Shown here in pieces: positions 47,201 to 52,956 of a DNA stretch of 64,000 nt. The position numbers and the translations under genes are program-made. Within the stretch, counting starts at the first letter, position 1, and the number at the start of each line of letters is the position of its first letter. Origin of the DNA: Macrobrachium rosenbergii (Eukaryota > Arthropoda > Malacostraca > Decapoda > Palaemonidae). A model generated the notes under the pieces. It worked only from the letters and a program-made list of their open reading frames with translations, was not told the DNA's origin and did not search any database. Where the stretch lies: NCBI RefSeq assembly GCF_040412425.1, contig NC_089788.1, forward strand, positions 62,838,720 through 62,902,719, read 5' to 3'.

Positions 47201-48496
47201 TGTCCACTCAAAGTAGATTTTAGGCAGATCTTATTTGAACAATTTGTGAGCATAGGTCTAAATGTAGCCTAGGTTATCGTAACATGGTAAATCATACTTA
47301 CTGAAAGTTCATAATTTGTTTGTTCAATCTGAGTAGACTGTTTGATACAAGCTCGTCTTTCATGTGCTTGTGTTGGTATATTATCGATACAAAACAATGA
47401 TATATGTAATTGGCAAAAGTTCTTTGTATATACAAACATTCAAATATGTTACTGAAGAAATAAGTTTAATATCTATCACAATAAGTCAATGATACTTGAA
47501 ACTTTGTCAGCCAATCATGTAACACACACCCATGGGTGGACAGATGAAATTAAACCAACTATTGTTATGGGGGGTTGGAAAAAAACGAATCATTGGTTGC
47601 CACAATAATTATTAGAAGTGCATAAAGCACGAGATCAACAGCTGGAAAAATATATGGTTCAAATATATCTACCAAAAGAATTCCCATAATATTTTCATTC
47701 ACAGTAATTTGAAAGTGTTAAAGAGAAATTAACTAACCAAAGCACACAAGCCTATTAAGCCTTTTTTCCATTCCCTCGCTATACTTTAAGTGGTGTAAAT
47801 TTCACTTCTGGTCTTAGAGATAGCTGATGTTCAATCACTTATTTATCCCTTTCACTTCTGGTCTTAGAACTAGCCGAGGTCCAAACACTTATTTATCCCT
47901 TTCACTCAAAGTCCTATATAACCTGTGGTCCCCCACAATTAATAAAGGGGTATGGGTTGGGGTAAACAAAAATGTATGGTCACGTAACTTGTTACACTAT
48001 ATAAAAAATTACAAGAAAATCAAGATATAAATAGCCTAGACTAGGCCAGGCAGAGGAAAGCATGTTTCACGTTGTTGGCTAGGCTATTAGTTAATTTTTC
48101 AAAATAATATCTTTCAAATCTTAAAAAACGAAACTTGGCTAAATCTGATTTATGCTCAAAGGCTATAAGGCCTAGGCAAGTGTAAACTTTAGGCTAGACA
48201 ACATCCGTTCATTACTATCATTTTGGGCATACAATAAAACCACTCCAGCAGTAAACCCCGACTAAACAGATCAAAGACGGCTGTAAGCTCATTAAATTTA
48301 CAACAAACGAACAACGAAAACATTATTTGGTTCTCCATTATCACTCCTGAGTCTCCCTTGGCCTAACCTAGGGTTAAGATTCAAGTTAATCTCAGTTATA
48401 TTAAAATACTGCATAACCTATACGAAAACTCATCATAAAGACAAAAATATAATGTTTCCTTACCTGTTTCTGTACATCTGCATCGCTCAACGCCAT
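20112..48496 (-). CDS. Vha26: V-type proton ATPase subunit E, whole gene (five coding exons)
   Basis: Gene-level entry. The coding exons on the minus strand are 48496-48464, 39783-39608, 24972-24804, 21234-21083 and 20262-20112. All four introns have GT donors and AG acceptors, and the exon phases join to 226 codons plus stop, the normal subunit E length. Subunit E is a peripheral-stalk component of the cytosolic V1 sector; with subunit G it forms the coiled-coil stator that holds the catalytic A3B3 head while protons are pumped into acidic compartments. The N-terminal half is long helix (many E, K, R, Q) and the C-terminal half is the globular head-binding domain. Intron 2 (14,635 bp) is mostly two DIRS retrotransposons and intron 1 (8,680 bp) contains a third. 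The coding sequence shows no break. Confidence 0.95.
21083..21234 (-). CDS. Vha26: Vha26 coding exon 4
   Basis: 152 bases encoding [19 protein letters not shown] followed by [11 protein letters not shown] and the WLPAE block. LLEP-x-x-x-x-RCR is a signature of subunit E. The exon ends in phase 2 before a GTAAGA donor. Confidence 0.95.
21235..24803. other. Vha26 intron 3, with a SINE
   Basis: 3,569 bp of AT-rich intronic sequence. Apart from the SINE at 24189-24452 no coding or mobile element domain was recognised. Short open frames (22625-22858, 23168-23392) have no known similarity. Confidence 0.6.
24189..24452 (-). mobile_element. tRNA-derived SINE (minus orientation)
   Basis: On the minus strand the element starts with a tRNA-like head: a box A-like TTGGCCGAGTCGGTTGAG near 24436-24453 and a box B-like GGAGTTCAATTCC near 24388-24400, about 35 bases apart, as expected for an RNA polymerase III internal promoter. 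A body follows that ends in AGCTCAGTGGTCTGGT. The body sequence (AACCAATTGGTTACTTAGCA, CCGAACCACATTATAGCGAG) is one I recall as a common decapod repeat. No terminal poly-A is seen. No direct repeats flanking it were identified. Confidence 0.75.
24804..24972 (-). CDS. Vha26: Vha26 coding exon 3
   Basis: 169 bases. After the TTTCAG acceptor the exon completes the Ile codon and continues [20 protein letters not shown], then [16 protein letters not shown], ending at a CAG|GTATGG donor. It covers the end of the long helix and the start of the C-terminal globular domain. Phase 0 end. Confidence 0.95.
25745..25935. repeat. Element A left inverted terminal repeat
   Basis: The outer part (25745-25800, ATGATATTTTAATAATAAA then TTTGTTCATACTTACCTGGC) is complementary to 25973-26035. 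The inner part (25800-25935, containing TCCGAAGTCCGACAGAATTT and CAGTGGGGCCAGGTGGTTAG) is complementary to the right repeat at 31957-32095. Confidence 0.85.
25973..26078. repeat. Element A internal complementary region (ICR)
   Basis: The first half (25973-26035) is the complement of the element's left outer end. The second half (26028-26078, TCATTTTGTTCATGAGACTT) is the complement of its right outer end at 32084-32126. The halves overlap in TCAT. In DIRS elements this junction templates the joining of the two ends when the circle is made. Confidence 0.82.
26400..27500 (-). pseudogene. Element A tyrosine recombinase, frameshifted and active-site altered
   Basis: Minus-strand pieces, N- to C-terminal: [13 protein letters not shown] with STIRG (the SAM-like core-binding domain), [15 protein letters not shown] (first catalytic Arg), then [32 protein letters not shown] (the HxxR box, read as HLVR) and [11 protein letters not shown]. 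At the last site the expected nucleophilic Tyr is Phe, which would abolish strand cleavage. The pieces lie in different frames with stops between them. Confidence 0.82.
27560..28215 (-). pseudogene. Element A RNase H and following domain, broken
   Basis: Fragments include [20 protein letters not shown] (RNase H, with the E of the IN-KE box) at about 28100-28210. WVDLFTTS-type sequence appears as [20 protein letters not shown] at about 27780-27837, followed by YTFPPF. The latter aligns with the segment after RNase H in element B and may be the methyltransferase-like region reported for DIRS elements. Several frame breaks separate these pieces. Confidence 0.7.
28233..29105 (-). pseudogene. Element A reverse transcriptase, YLND active site
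   Basis: Reading from 29105 downwards: [20 protein letters not shown], then (after a TAG and a frame change) [32 protein letters not shown] and [11 protein letters not shown]. The sequence follows the DIRS RT pattern, with DLRD for the first catalytic Asp and GISTAP before the second motif. The second motif is YLND, so one catalytic Asp is Asn and the enzyme would be inactive even without the frameshifts. Confidence 0.85.
30419..30790. repeat. Tandem duplication (about 194-bp unit) inside element A gag
   Basis: TCTTTGATTGCTCTGAAG begins each copy at about 30420 and 30614. Each copy also holds ACCAAAGAG-CGTCCTGATGA and CAGGATAGCTGCTTGCGGAG. Inside the unit the word GCGTCC-GA-GA is itself repeated ([13 protein letters not shown] in translation). 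Confidence 0.8.
30930..31310. repeat. Tandem duplication (about 200-bp unit) inside element A gag
   Basis: CCTTCAGGATACGTGCACG begins each copy at about 30938 and 31133. Both copies continue with GATCCTTGGCAGCCTG, GACGCCAGATCGGTGGG and GACAGAGGTCCAGGCCTAGA. Copy differences are mostly single bases. Confidence 0.85.
31957..32126. repeat. Element A right inverted terminal repeat
   Basis: Reverse complement of 25800-25935 (CCCGCCTCCCAGCGGCGGGA block) extended by GATATATACATAGCTGT-type sequence and TGTTCATGAGAC, which match the second half of the ICR at 26028-26078. It ends within AAAATGA, where element B starts. Confidence 0.85.
32123..32340. repeat. Element B left inverted terminal repeat
   Basis: The outer 33 bases are complementary to 32468-32501. 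The following part, from AAAGCTTTAATCTCTTAAAT through TTGGTGGGAGACCCAAC, is complementary to 38320-38490. Confidence 0.85.
32374..32540. repeat. Element B internal complementary region with a 48-bp tandem duplication
   Basis: A unit starting CCCCTGCGTGGAGGAGGAGG and ending TTTTGGTAAGTATA occurs twice (about 32374-32466). It leads into the ICR: complement of the left end at 32468-32501, then complement of the right end at 32504-32540. The junction overlap includes GTCATTTTCAT. Confidence 0.8.
33080..33690 (-). pseudogene. Element B tyrosine recombinase catalytic part, frameshifted
   Basis: Two frames, neither that of the main pol frame, carry [20 protein letters not shown] (first catalytic Arg) at about 33600-33670 and [38 protein letters not shown] (HxxR box) at 33092-33508. 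Just after FWRLKSV a one-base loss shifts the frame; the conserved SHYL stretch with the nucleophilic Tyr is still present in the neighbouring frame near 33135. All catalytic residues therefore survive in the DNA, but in three different frames. Confidence 0.85.
33683..35554 (-). CDS. Element B pol: reverse transcriptase, RNase H, start of recombinase
   Basis: 623 codons without a stop. [16 protein letters not shown] (residues 24-37), [16 protein letters not shown] (52-67), SLYLDDWLL (85-93, YLDD intact). RNase [15 protein letters not shown] (D251), [13 protein letters not shown] (E283), [13 protein letters not shown] (D308), NVLADQLSR (D359), so all four catalytic acids are present. Next comes [15 protein letters not shown] through YAFPPF (391-434), a block conserved among the copies here. 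From about residue 510 comes the SAM-like N-domain of the tyrosine recombinase ([26 protein letters not shown]). The assigned start is not a true start: RT sequence ([10 protein letters not shown]) continues in frame upstream, to a frameshift near 35620. It lies in sense with Vha26. Confidence 0.9.
   Translation of the reverse strand: MKTKFSMERNRSVLESPTQRGLMVTLDMEDAYFHIPVHQDSGGIFCFPVFQFRALCFSLSTAPQVFTRVLAPIGHWLHLEGVWISLYLDDWLLRSLARDHCMEDLHRTLRLARAIGILVNTEKSSVIPSQRILYLGMTLDSLAFRAFLSPKRVSSCLLTVEKFLLDTPPVSGWLSWELSSVEQFIKLGRLHVRPLQFFLKSSWDRRTQLASTIFNIPPDVKRHLLWWKSPERLSEGLDLLPRQPSLQMFSDASNVGWGAHLGNFKMSGVWSTEQKRLHINTKEPLAIHLALQDFSAHVSGQAVAVHADNSTALAYIWKQGGTHSFSLFETARDLLLWADSNRVALFPRFVQGKLNVLADQLSRRNQILPTEWTLHPQVCLDLWKLWGTPMIDLFTTSKNHRLPVFCSPIPDPLTHLVDAMLLDWTNLFAYAFPPFGLIRQVTNKMKFHQSRTNPYCPVLAKEGVVPGPARSDRLPKASTSKEVSSQTTPPNEVPPGIVHSRSDRLQTVRKLIRVRGLSSKAAEDIARCRRDSSSKLYQSKWTAFRNWCRKNSISSSLTSITQLADFFIYLRDSRKLMPSTIKGYRAVLSSIFSHRGLDLSNNRDLSDLLKSLDTAKTPKPSLA
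35511..35888 (-). pseudogene. Element B RT leader segment in another frame
   Basis: 125 codons with [17 protein letters not shown] and [15 protein letters not shown], the connecting region between Gag and the RT fingers. The frame change into the main pol frame falls near 35620, within a run of A on the minus strand. Its first residues overlap the end of the Gag C-terminal frame by four bases (35885-35888). Confidence 0.6.
35885..36724 (-). pseudogene. Element B Gag C-terminal domain
   Basis: Frame of 279 codons. The conserved part is [35 protein letters not shown], then [15 protein letters not shown] and [20 protein letters not shown]. The same blocks recur in element C (44206-44511) and element A (about 30050-30150), so this is a genuine conserved Gag domain of the family. 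It is out of frame with the SR-rich part, the break lying near 36540. Confidence 0.7.
36531..37748 (-). pseudogene. Element B Gag middle part, SR-rich with 18-residue tandem repeats
   Basis: 405 codons. Residues about 35-88 are three tandem copies of an 18-residue unit ([18 protein letters not shown] with small changes). They are followed by a long basic Ser/Arg-rich tract ([25 protein letters not shown]), a run of serines ([20 protein letters not shown]) and a Pro-rich part (VPLPPPPPA). The composition resembles RNA-binding SR domains and fits nucleocapsid function; no zinc knuckle is seen. The first Met is internal, since Gag begins further upstream at 38175. Confidence 0.75.
37490..37652. 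repeat. 54-bp tandem repeat, three copies, in element B gag
   Basis: AAAACGAGCAGACTTGCCTG begins each of three copies at about 37492, 37546 and 37600. The unit is a multiple of three, so the repeat extends the protein without shifting its frame. Confidence 0.88.
37804..38175 (-). pseudogene. Element B Gag N-terminus with a Cys-rich motif
   Basis: 123 codons. It starts [12 protein letters not shown] and contains [12 protein letters not shown], then C-x7-C-SEC-x2-W, that is, a CX2C ... CX2C pattern likely to bind zinc, followed by a charged Lys/Arg stretch. The same arrangement (CTKCRK ... GPCSECRVWSQEQW) is found in element D at 55579-55950, so it is conserved. The frame is one base off the downstream SR-rich part; a break lies between 37750 and 37900. 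Confidence 0.75.
38320..38520. repeat. Element B right inverted terminal repeat
   Basis: Complement of 32155-32340. It ends TTAAGGCATTATAATGAAA, which pairs with the second half of the ICR at 32504-32525 and marks the element's right terminus. Confidence 0.85.
38521..39607. other. Vha26 intron 2, 5' part (unique sequence)
   Basis: AT-rich intronic DNA between DIRS element B and exon 2. No repeat family or coding domain recognised. Confidence 0.6.
39608..39783 (-). CDS. Vha26: Vha26 coding exon 2 (stalk coiled coil)
   Basis: The exon has 176 bases. It starts after a CTTTTTCAG-type acceptor with [19 protein letters not shown] and runs through [19 protein letters not shown] to VELQKK. This is the most conserved helical part of subunit E that pairs with subunit G. 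It ends in phase 2; the donor is GTAGGT, and the split Ile codon is completed by exon 3. Reading straight through the donor would meet TAG at once, which supports the splice. Confidence 0.95.
40286..40620. repeat. Element C left terminal repeat and ICR
   Basis: Arms 40286-40322 and 40536-40572 are inverted copies (ATGACATTTTTATAATAAAA). They are followed by 40575-40620, which by analogy with A and B is the complement of the lost right end. Confidence 0.8.
41100..42130 (-). pseudogene. Element C tyrosine recombinase, broken
   Basis: N-terminal part: [16 protein letters not shown] and [14 protein letters not shown]. Then [20 protein letters not shown], after which a frame change hides the RVGEL stretch with the catalytic Arg. 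C-terminal part in one frame: [15 protein letters not shown] (HxxR box at about 41282-41293), a TAA stop, and then [12 protein letters not shown], which keeps the nucleophilic Tyr. The copy has its catalytic residues but not in one frame. Confidence 0.8.
42315..43125 (-). pseudogene. Element C RNase H and following block, broken
   Basis: [17 protein letters not shown] at about 42860-42920 is the first RNase H motif, with Asn in place of the first catalytic Asp (FSD in element B). [15 protein letters not shown] (about 42695-42745) keeps the third acid. [14 protein letters not shown] near 42450 matches the conserved block after RNase H. Several frameshifts separate them. Confidence 0.8.
43255..43783 (-). 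pseudogene. Element C reverse transcriptase, stop codon in the active site
   Basis: [36 protein letters not shown] (first catalytic Asp present) and [18 protein letters not shown] are clear DIRS RT motifs in two frames. At the YLDD site the codon for Tyr is a TAG stop (complement of 43374-43376), leaving stop-LDDW. Enzyme inactive. Confidence 0.85.
44206..45018 (-). pseudogene. Element C Gag remnant
   Basis: The block at 44206-44511 ([42 protein letters not shown]) matches the Gag C-terminal domain of element B. Upstream, 44722-45018 is a Pro/Ser/Ala-rich stretch with no recognisable fold, as expected for the variable Gag middle. The Cys-rich N-terminus is absent. Confidence 0.7.
45009..45145. 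repeat. Short tandem repeat (GAGCCAATTGGCGCTT units) at the element C edge
   Basis: A degenerate 20-21 bp unit, T-TGAGCCAATTGGCGCTTG, repeats about five to six times. On the minus strand it reads as repeats like QLAHK, so it may be an expanded Gag repeat next to the truncation. Confidence 0.7.
45860..47070. repeat. Foldback repeat, two direct copies and one inverted copy of a 150-200 bp unit
   Basis: The unit at 45880-46065 (CACTGAACCCCTTATATCCT, GGGGACCACAGTGGGAAAA, TTTTGAACCATAATGGTATT) recurs, diverged, in the same direction at 46105-46200, and as an inverted copy at about 46850-47065 (TTTCCCATTGTGGTCCCCC, GGAATGCAATTATGGTTTAA). A weaker piece appears at 47905-47960. Confidence 0.65.
46437..46725. 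repeat. Short-word repeat element (TTATCGGC/TTATTGGCGC words)
   Basis: It starts ACAGGCAGTCCCTGGTTATC and repeats the words TTATC-GGC, TTATTGGCGC and GCTGAT-T- about ten times to about 46700. It is nested in the foldback repeat. Related in layout to the elements at 3340 and 11639. Confidence 0.6.
48464..48496 (-). CDS. Vha26: Vha26 coding exon 1
   Basis: Eleven codons, [11 protein letters not shown], ending at a CAG|GTAAGG donor. This is the conserved N-terminus of subunit E. The ATG at 48496 is the first in context and matches the family start. Phase 0 junction. Confidence 0.93.
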
Positions 48497-49436
48497 TTTT
48501 TCTGAATTAAGGTTGATAAATCACAGGATACTAAGTACACCTGACACTTCTATAACACGGCACCAGACAAGTTTGTTGTCGTCTGCCAACGACAATCATA
48601 TGATGACCTTAGTAGGAAATGAAAGCCTAGAAGTTATATTATATGTAGCTATTAATAAATATACTTATATATTATCATATAAAAATTTTATTATAAATAT
48701 ATATATGTATATTTTATATGGTTTTTCGTATAAATTAATACTTTTTAATAAAAATTATTACGTAAAGACTATAGTTTTTCATGTCACGAGACACCAGGAA
48801 TGCTACTGAGTACTTTAGTATGGGATCTAATACTTTCGTCATTTGACACTTCATTGGTACCAGATCCCTTAAGTATCACGAGTATTGAAAAAACGGAGCA
48901 CAATGATAGATACACTAAATGGTGAAAGCAAAAGTAAACTATATTCTACGTTTTTTTAATCAGGCGAAAATGCATTTAAAAGTAGGTAGGGCACTAACGC
49001 TGATCGGTTGAATGCAAAATATCCAATTAAGATAGTTATATTTTATATCAGTACTAGATGATTCGGATGATAGCTTATATTTCCTATAAGTATTTGAAGA
49101 TCCAGATAAAAGCTTATTTGATAACAAAAATTTCTCCACTCAAATACATTTTATGTCTGGTAATAATACTATCAAGTTGAGAGAATATAAAAAAATCCAA
49201 ATGTAAATAGCAAGTTCGCCGAAGTCAACGTCTTGAAGTGTGTTTCGGATGCACAGTTTTTCATGCCGAAATTGTTTTCCAAATTCCATGTATTTTAATG
49301 CAAACTGGAACAAATCACACCACATATACGGAGCACGTGATTATCATAATTGTATAAAGACGATTCAGGAGTTCTCTAGCCAGTGATCTATCATGCCGCA
49401 CATACATACATACATACATCATAATATACACTACAG

Positions 49437-49507
<71 letters not shown>

Positions 49508-50739
49508 ACTATATAATAGATATATAATTAAGAATATTCCCTCCTACGCCATCTTTCAGGCAATAATTCAAAGTAAAAAGGACTAAGTAATTCAATAAGG
49601 TAAATTTAGTATGATTCACTGTAAGCAAATTCACCTCTAAAACTTCTCATCACTGCCGCTTGGGGGAAGGGGAACCCCTTTCTTGTCCACAGTGCCGTCG
49701 GAAATCCCTTAATTCCAAGTGCGGACCCGACCAGAGCTAATCGTCGCCCGAGGCAGGTCAGCTGGAGGGCTGAACACGTGCCTTCCGCCATTATGAAATC
49801 GGAACCATGCTGCCTGCAGTTCCATGTGGGTAGAGTGATCACAACGCCACCTAGGAAGAGAAAGCTGTAATTTCCAAAGTTATAAAGGGCCTTGGAGAGA
49901 GGTGCTTGGCCTCAGAATTGTCGGTGGCAGCACGGGCGCCAGAGCTCTGTCCCTTGCTCTATCAAACTGCCTATTTTCAACATGTGGCGGGCAGTATCCA
50001 AAGTAACTTTTGTTGTGAATGAATTCACTTGCCCTCCCTCTCGCTGGCCCTCATAAGAAGAGAACTTCAGTTCCTAAAGAAAGGTAAAGCACCAGGATTT
50101 AAGGTTTTTTGTCAGTCATGTTCCTTATTCTCCTCCAGCTATGTTCCTTTCCTTTCATAGTGCGATATAATTACAGTGAGACCTGTACTGCTTTATATTT
50201 TGTGCTGTTTAGTTTGCAAAGCATTTATGAGAAGTGTAACGCAATTATATGATGTTCGAGTCACTGGAATCGAGTTCAGTCTAGGCATCTTCTATGCAAT
50301 TCCTCAATTTCTTCATTACAGTGCTAGTTTCGGTTGAGTAACCATGAGTGTTTCGGTTGCAGGATAGGAATACCCAACTGTGGATCTGCATATCGTCTTG
50401 CCTGCGTAATGGCCCTAGCTACTTCGTTATCAACAACTTTCGAAGCGGGAAACCCAATATACTCCCTCCAGGAAATTCCCTGTCATTTGCTCTCTCCTCA
50501 TTACCCCAGAATTACGCTACCATTCTTCTGATGTGTTTTCTTTTGTAAATATAATGAATTAAGTTAAACCCCAGAGTTTATCTAATCACTCCCCTCTTGA
50601 AAAAGTCCTTCAGGCATATTTTGTTGTTTGTAGTTTTAGCTGTCCCCAAGGCCAGAGTCCAGATTTTTGTGGTAATTAAGGTAAGTTGTGTATCATCCTA
50701 GTATACCCCATTTATCTAGCAAAACCCCAGCTTTAAAAT

Positions 50740-50742
<3 letters not shown>
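48497..50742. other. Upstream region of Vha26; no gene seen
   Basis: Should include the Vha26 5' UTR and promoter, but no TATA, initiator or other element could be placed with confidence. A (TA)n tract lies at 49442-49504. The stretch 49620-49930 is less AT-rich than its surroundings but gives no recognisable protein on either strand. Confidence 0.45.
49442..49504. repeat. (TA)n microsatellite
   Basis: About 31 uninterrupted TA units. Confidence 0.95.

Positions 50743-50807
<65 letters not shown>
50743..50807. repeat. (AT)n microsatellite followed by (GA)n
   Basis: About 32 AT units, then AAAATGG and a short GA run (50813-50825). It lies about 70 bp outside the left arm of the palindrome at 50880. 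Confidence 0.95.
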
Positions 50808-50812
<5 letters not shown>

Positions 50813-50879
50813 GAGAGAGAGAGAGACAGACTGAGAGATTCCCTCCAGAATCCCCTGAGGATAGCCCCTAGTAGTCAAT

Positions 50880-51247
50880 CTGTCTTGGCTTAGGTTTAGT
50901 AAAAGGCACACACACAACCCAGTTCCTGGTTTCTGAAGCTCCTTGAAGATATGGAATCCATCATTGCCTCAGGGAAGGATCCCGTGTCTCCAAGGAGGTT
51001 TAGCAAGCAAAAGCTGTATTGCGTCTTTTTCCCCAACTAAGTCAAGTCAATGGACTAACAGGCTAGCCTGCTAGTCCATTGACTTGACTTAGCTTGGGAA
51101 AAAGACACACAACAAAGCTTTTGCTTGCTAAACCACCTTGGAGACACAGGATCCTTCCTGGAGCTGACGATGGATTCCGTATCTTCAAGGAGCTTCAGGA
51201 ACCAGGAGCTGGGCTGTGTGTGCCTTTTACTAAACCTAAGTCAAGTC

Positions 51248-51249
<2 letters not shown>
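50880..51249. repeat. Large near-perfect palindrome, about 185-bp arms
   Basis: The two arms are symmetrical about 51064.5 with a 4-base centre (CTAG). Matching blocks include TTAGGTTTAGTAAAAGGCAC against GTGCCTTTTACTAAACCTAA, TTGAAGATA against TATCTTCAA, and AGTCAAGTCAATGGACTA against TAGTCCATTGACTTGACT. Differences are scattered substitutions, so the arms are not identical. A (TA)n tract begins one base after the right arm. Confidence 0.92.

Positions 51250-51250
<1 letters not shown>

Positions 51251-51330
<80 letters not shown>
51251..51330. repeat. (TA)n then (CA)n microsatellite
   Basis: About 33 TA units (51251-51317) directly followed by about 6 CA units. Confidence 0.95.
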
Positions 51331-51731
51331 TAGTGTAAGGGCGACAAATCGCGCCTCTCTTTCCTTGTGTTTCTCCTTCTCAGATGCACATTAATCACGT
51401 CATGTATTTTACCTGTCTTTATTTCAGCTTCTTTGTGTACCTCATCTTATGCATCATTGTAGCCTTTCTGCTGATATATATATCTACCTTTTATATGTCA
51501 CGTAACAAATGTTGTATGTATTTTTATGCTTGCTAGAAAACACAAATCGTGTATGGACGCAGTGGGGTCCCTCGGGTCGCCCGCTACCTTTCCGCCCACT
51601 TTTTGTCTTATGAACACCTGTCGAGAATAATAAAGAATCAGTCTTTCACTTCTGACTTTTCTTGAAGCCTCACAATAGCATCGAGTTAGGGGAGAAGAAG
51701 TATTCCTTTTATTTCCTTTCAATGTGCTTTA

Positions 51732-52260
51732 TTATGCTGACGTTTCAGGACCAAGTGTCCGATTTTCAAAGCTACAAATTAAAAAGACAACAGAATTAAA
51801 AATAGACTCAGATTTTAAAAACCAGAAAAAATTTCTTATATAAAAGTGTAAAAAGAAATAGCAGAAAGGAGCAATGGTTACCAAATAGTGCTGAAAGCAA
51901 AAGCTGAGTGAACTCAGGGTCTGTTTTGGTTCCAACGGAAACTCGAGAGGTGTTGATGTGGACTGATTATTTAATTGGGGAACTAGTTGTTTAATAAAAA
52001 GAGATTCTAGTATTGACAGTTGGTGGTTATTCGGAGCTTTGCCTATTATTTGGAAATCCGTGTAACTGATATTATATTTGCAATTTTTCCCGTGGTCTCT
52101 TATGCATGAAAATTCAGGGTCTGATAATTTAGCGCCCGTTCGGTAACTTACGCCACGATGAGAGTCTAATCTCAACTTCAACAACCTACGAGTGGAGCCA
52201 ACGTACTTCCCGGGTCACACCTGGGCCAATTAAACAGGTATATGACTCCTGAGGTCATTG
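51732..52260 (-). pseudogene. Penelope-like GIY-YIG endonuclease domain, frameshifted
   Basis: GVIYLFNWPRC (the GIY half, about 52205-52240) is followed, after a frame change, by YVGSTRRLLKLRLDSHRGVS (the YIG half, with the Arg of the third motif). Next come EFSCIRDHGKNCKYN and ILESLFIKQLVPQLNNQ, in which Glu is the metal-binding catalytic residue. This is the fused endonuclease of Penelope-like retroelements, used for target nicking. The Cys residues in WPRC and NCKYN fit the CCHC-like Zn site seen in these domains. The frame is broken once at the GIY/YIG junction. Confidence 0.85.
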
Positions 52261-52289
52261 GATTATTAGGTATTAGTTTCAATTCGACA

Positions 52290-52824
52290 GCCGGTAAATA
52301 TTTGTTTATTATTTATCGTAAGTCTTGGTAAAAGTGTTTATCATAGATAAGCGGGACACTTGCATAGAAAGATAAGGTACCATTGGTATTCTGAGTTTTG
52401 GTTGAAAAATATTATTTAAAAATTTGCGCAAATATTTGTAAAGAGCTCATATGGGAAACAGTTACTCATAAAATATTGGTGGAGATATAGAATTCCTCGT
52501 GAAAATCATTCCAATCAGATGTTAAACTAAAGGACCTGTGGAAGAGGGTAGACAAATGATTTAATTTTAAATTAAAGAAACAATGGCTACAAAAATTAGA
52601 ACCCAGACCGGTAAAAGTTTTTTCCTAAAAATCGTGGTGTTAAAATGATCATCACGTCTTGAAACCATTATATCCAAGAAAGGCAATTTATTTTCACTTT
52701 CATATTCGATTGTAAACTTTATGTTTGGATGCATTTGGCTGGCATACTCGAGAAATTCACCTGCTCGATCCTTGTTCCTAAGCAGCAGATGAATTTCTTG
52801 AATATGCCAACCAAATTCATCCAA
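52290..52824 (-). pseudogene. Penelope-like reverse transcriptase C-terminal part
   Basis: FLEYASQMHPNIKFTIEYES and ENKLPFLDIMVSRRDDHF are diagnostic of the RT palm/thumb region of Penelope-like elements (HPNIKFT-E-E--N-LPFLD). FNTTIFRKKL continues the motif. It then runs into stops before reaching the endonuclease. The upstream RT motifs, including the catalytic Asp pair, are missing because the element turns into an inverted copy at 52774. Confidence 0.85.
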
Positions 52825-52866
52825 ACATAAAGTTTACAATCGAATATGAAAGTGATAATAAATTGC

Positions 52867-52869
<3 letters not shown>
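52680..52869. repeat. Inverted duplication of Penelope sequence, 86-bp arms
   Basis: 52680-52765 is repeated inverted at 52784-52869 around an 18-base loop. The arms share CATTCGATTGTAAAC-type blocks such as GTAAACTTTATGTTTGGATG. The right arm ends exactly where a (TA)n tract starts (52870). Confidence 0.9.

Positions 52870-52956
<87 letters not shown>
52870..52956. repeat. (TA)n microsatellite
   Basis: About 43 TA units with one TATG interruption near 52944. Confidence 0.95.

Larger units (their letters stand above)
45241..48463. other. Vha26 intron 1, 5' part with repeats
   Basis: AT-rich intronic DNA. It contains a foldback repeat (about 45860-47070), a nested short-word repeat (46437-46725), a 20-bp tandem duplication GCAAAACCCCTTTGTAAGGA (about 46356-46398) and a 55-bp tandem duplication (about 47805-47910, CACTTCTGGTCTTAGA). 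No coding domain seen. Confidence 0.55.
51490..52870 (-). mobile_element. Penelope-like element, 3' part (RT thumb and GIY-YIG)
   Basis: On the minus strand the end of an RT-like domain (52567-52824) is followed by a GIY-YIG endonuclease region (51732-52260), the order typical of endonuclease-bearing Penelope-like elements. The RT N-terminal and catalytic part is missing: the 5' side folds back on itself at 52774 and runs into a (TA)n tract. The 3' boundary near 51490 is only a guess. Confidence 0.82.

Noticed and set aside
49606..49842. 78-codon minus-strand frame in a less AT-rich patch upstream of Vha26
   Set aside because: No similarity to a known protein was recognised and no splice signals or start context support it.
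50693..51394. Frames rich in alternating Tyr-Ile
   Set aside because: These are translations of (TA)n microsatellites, not proteins.
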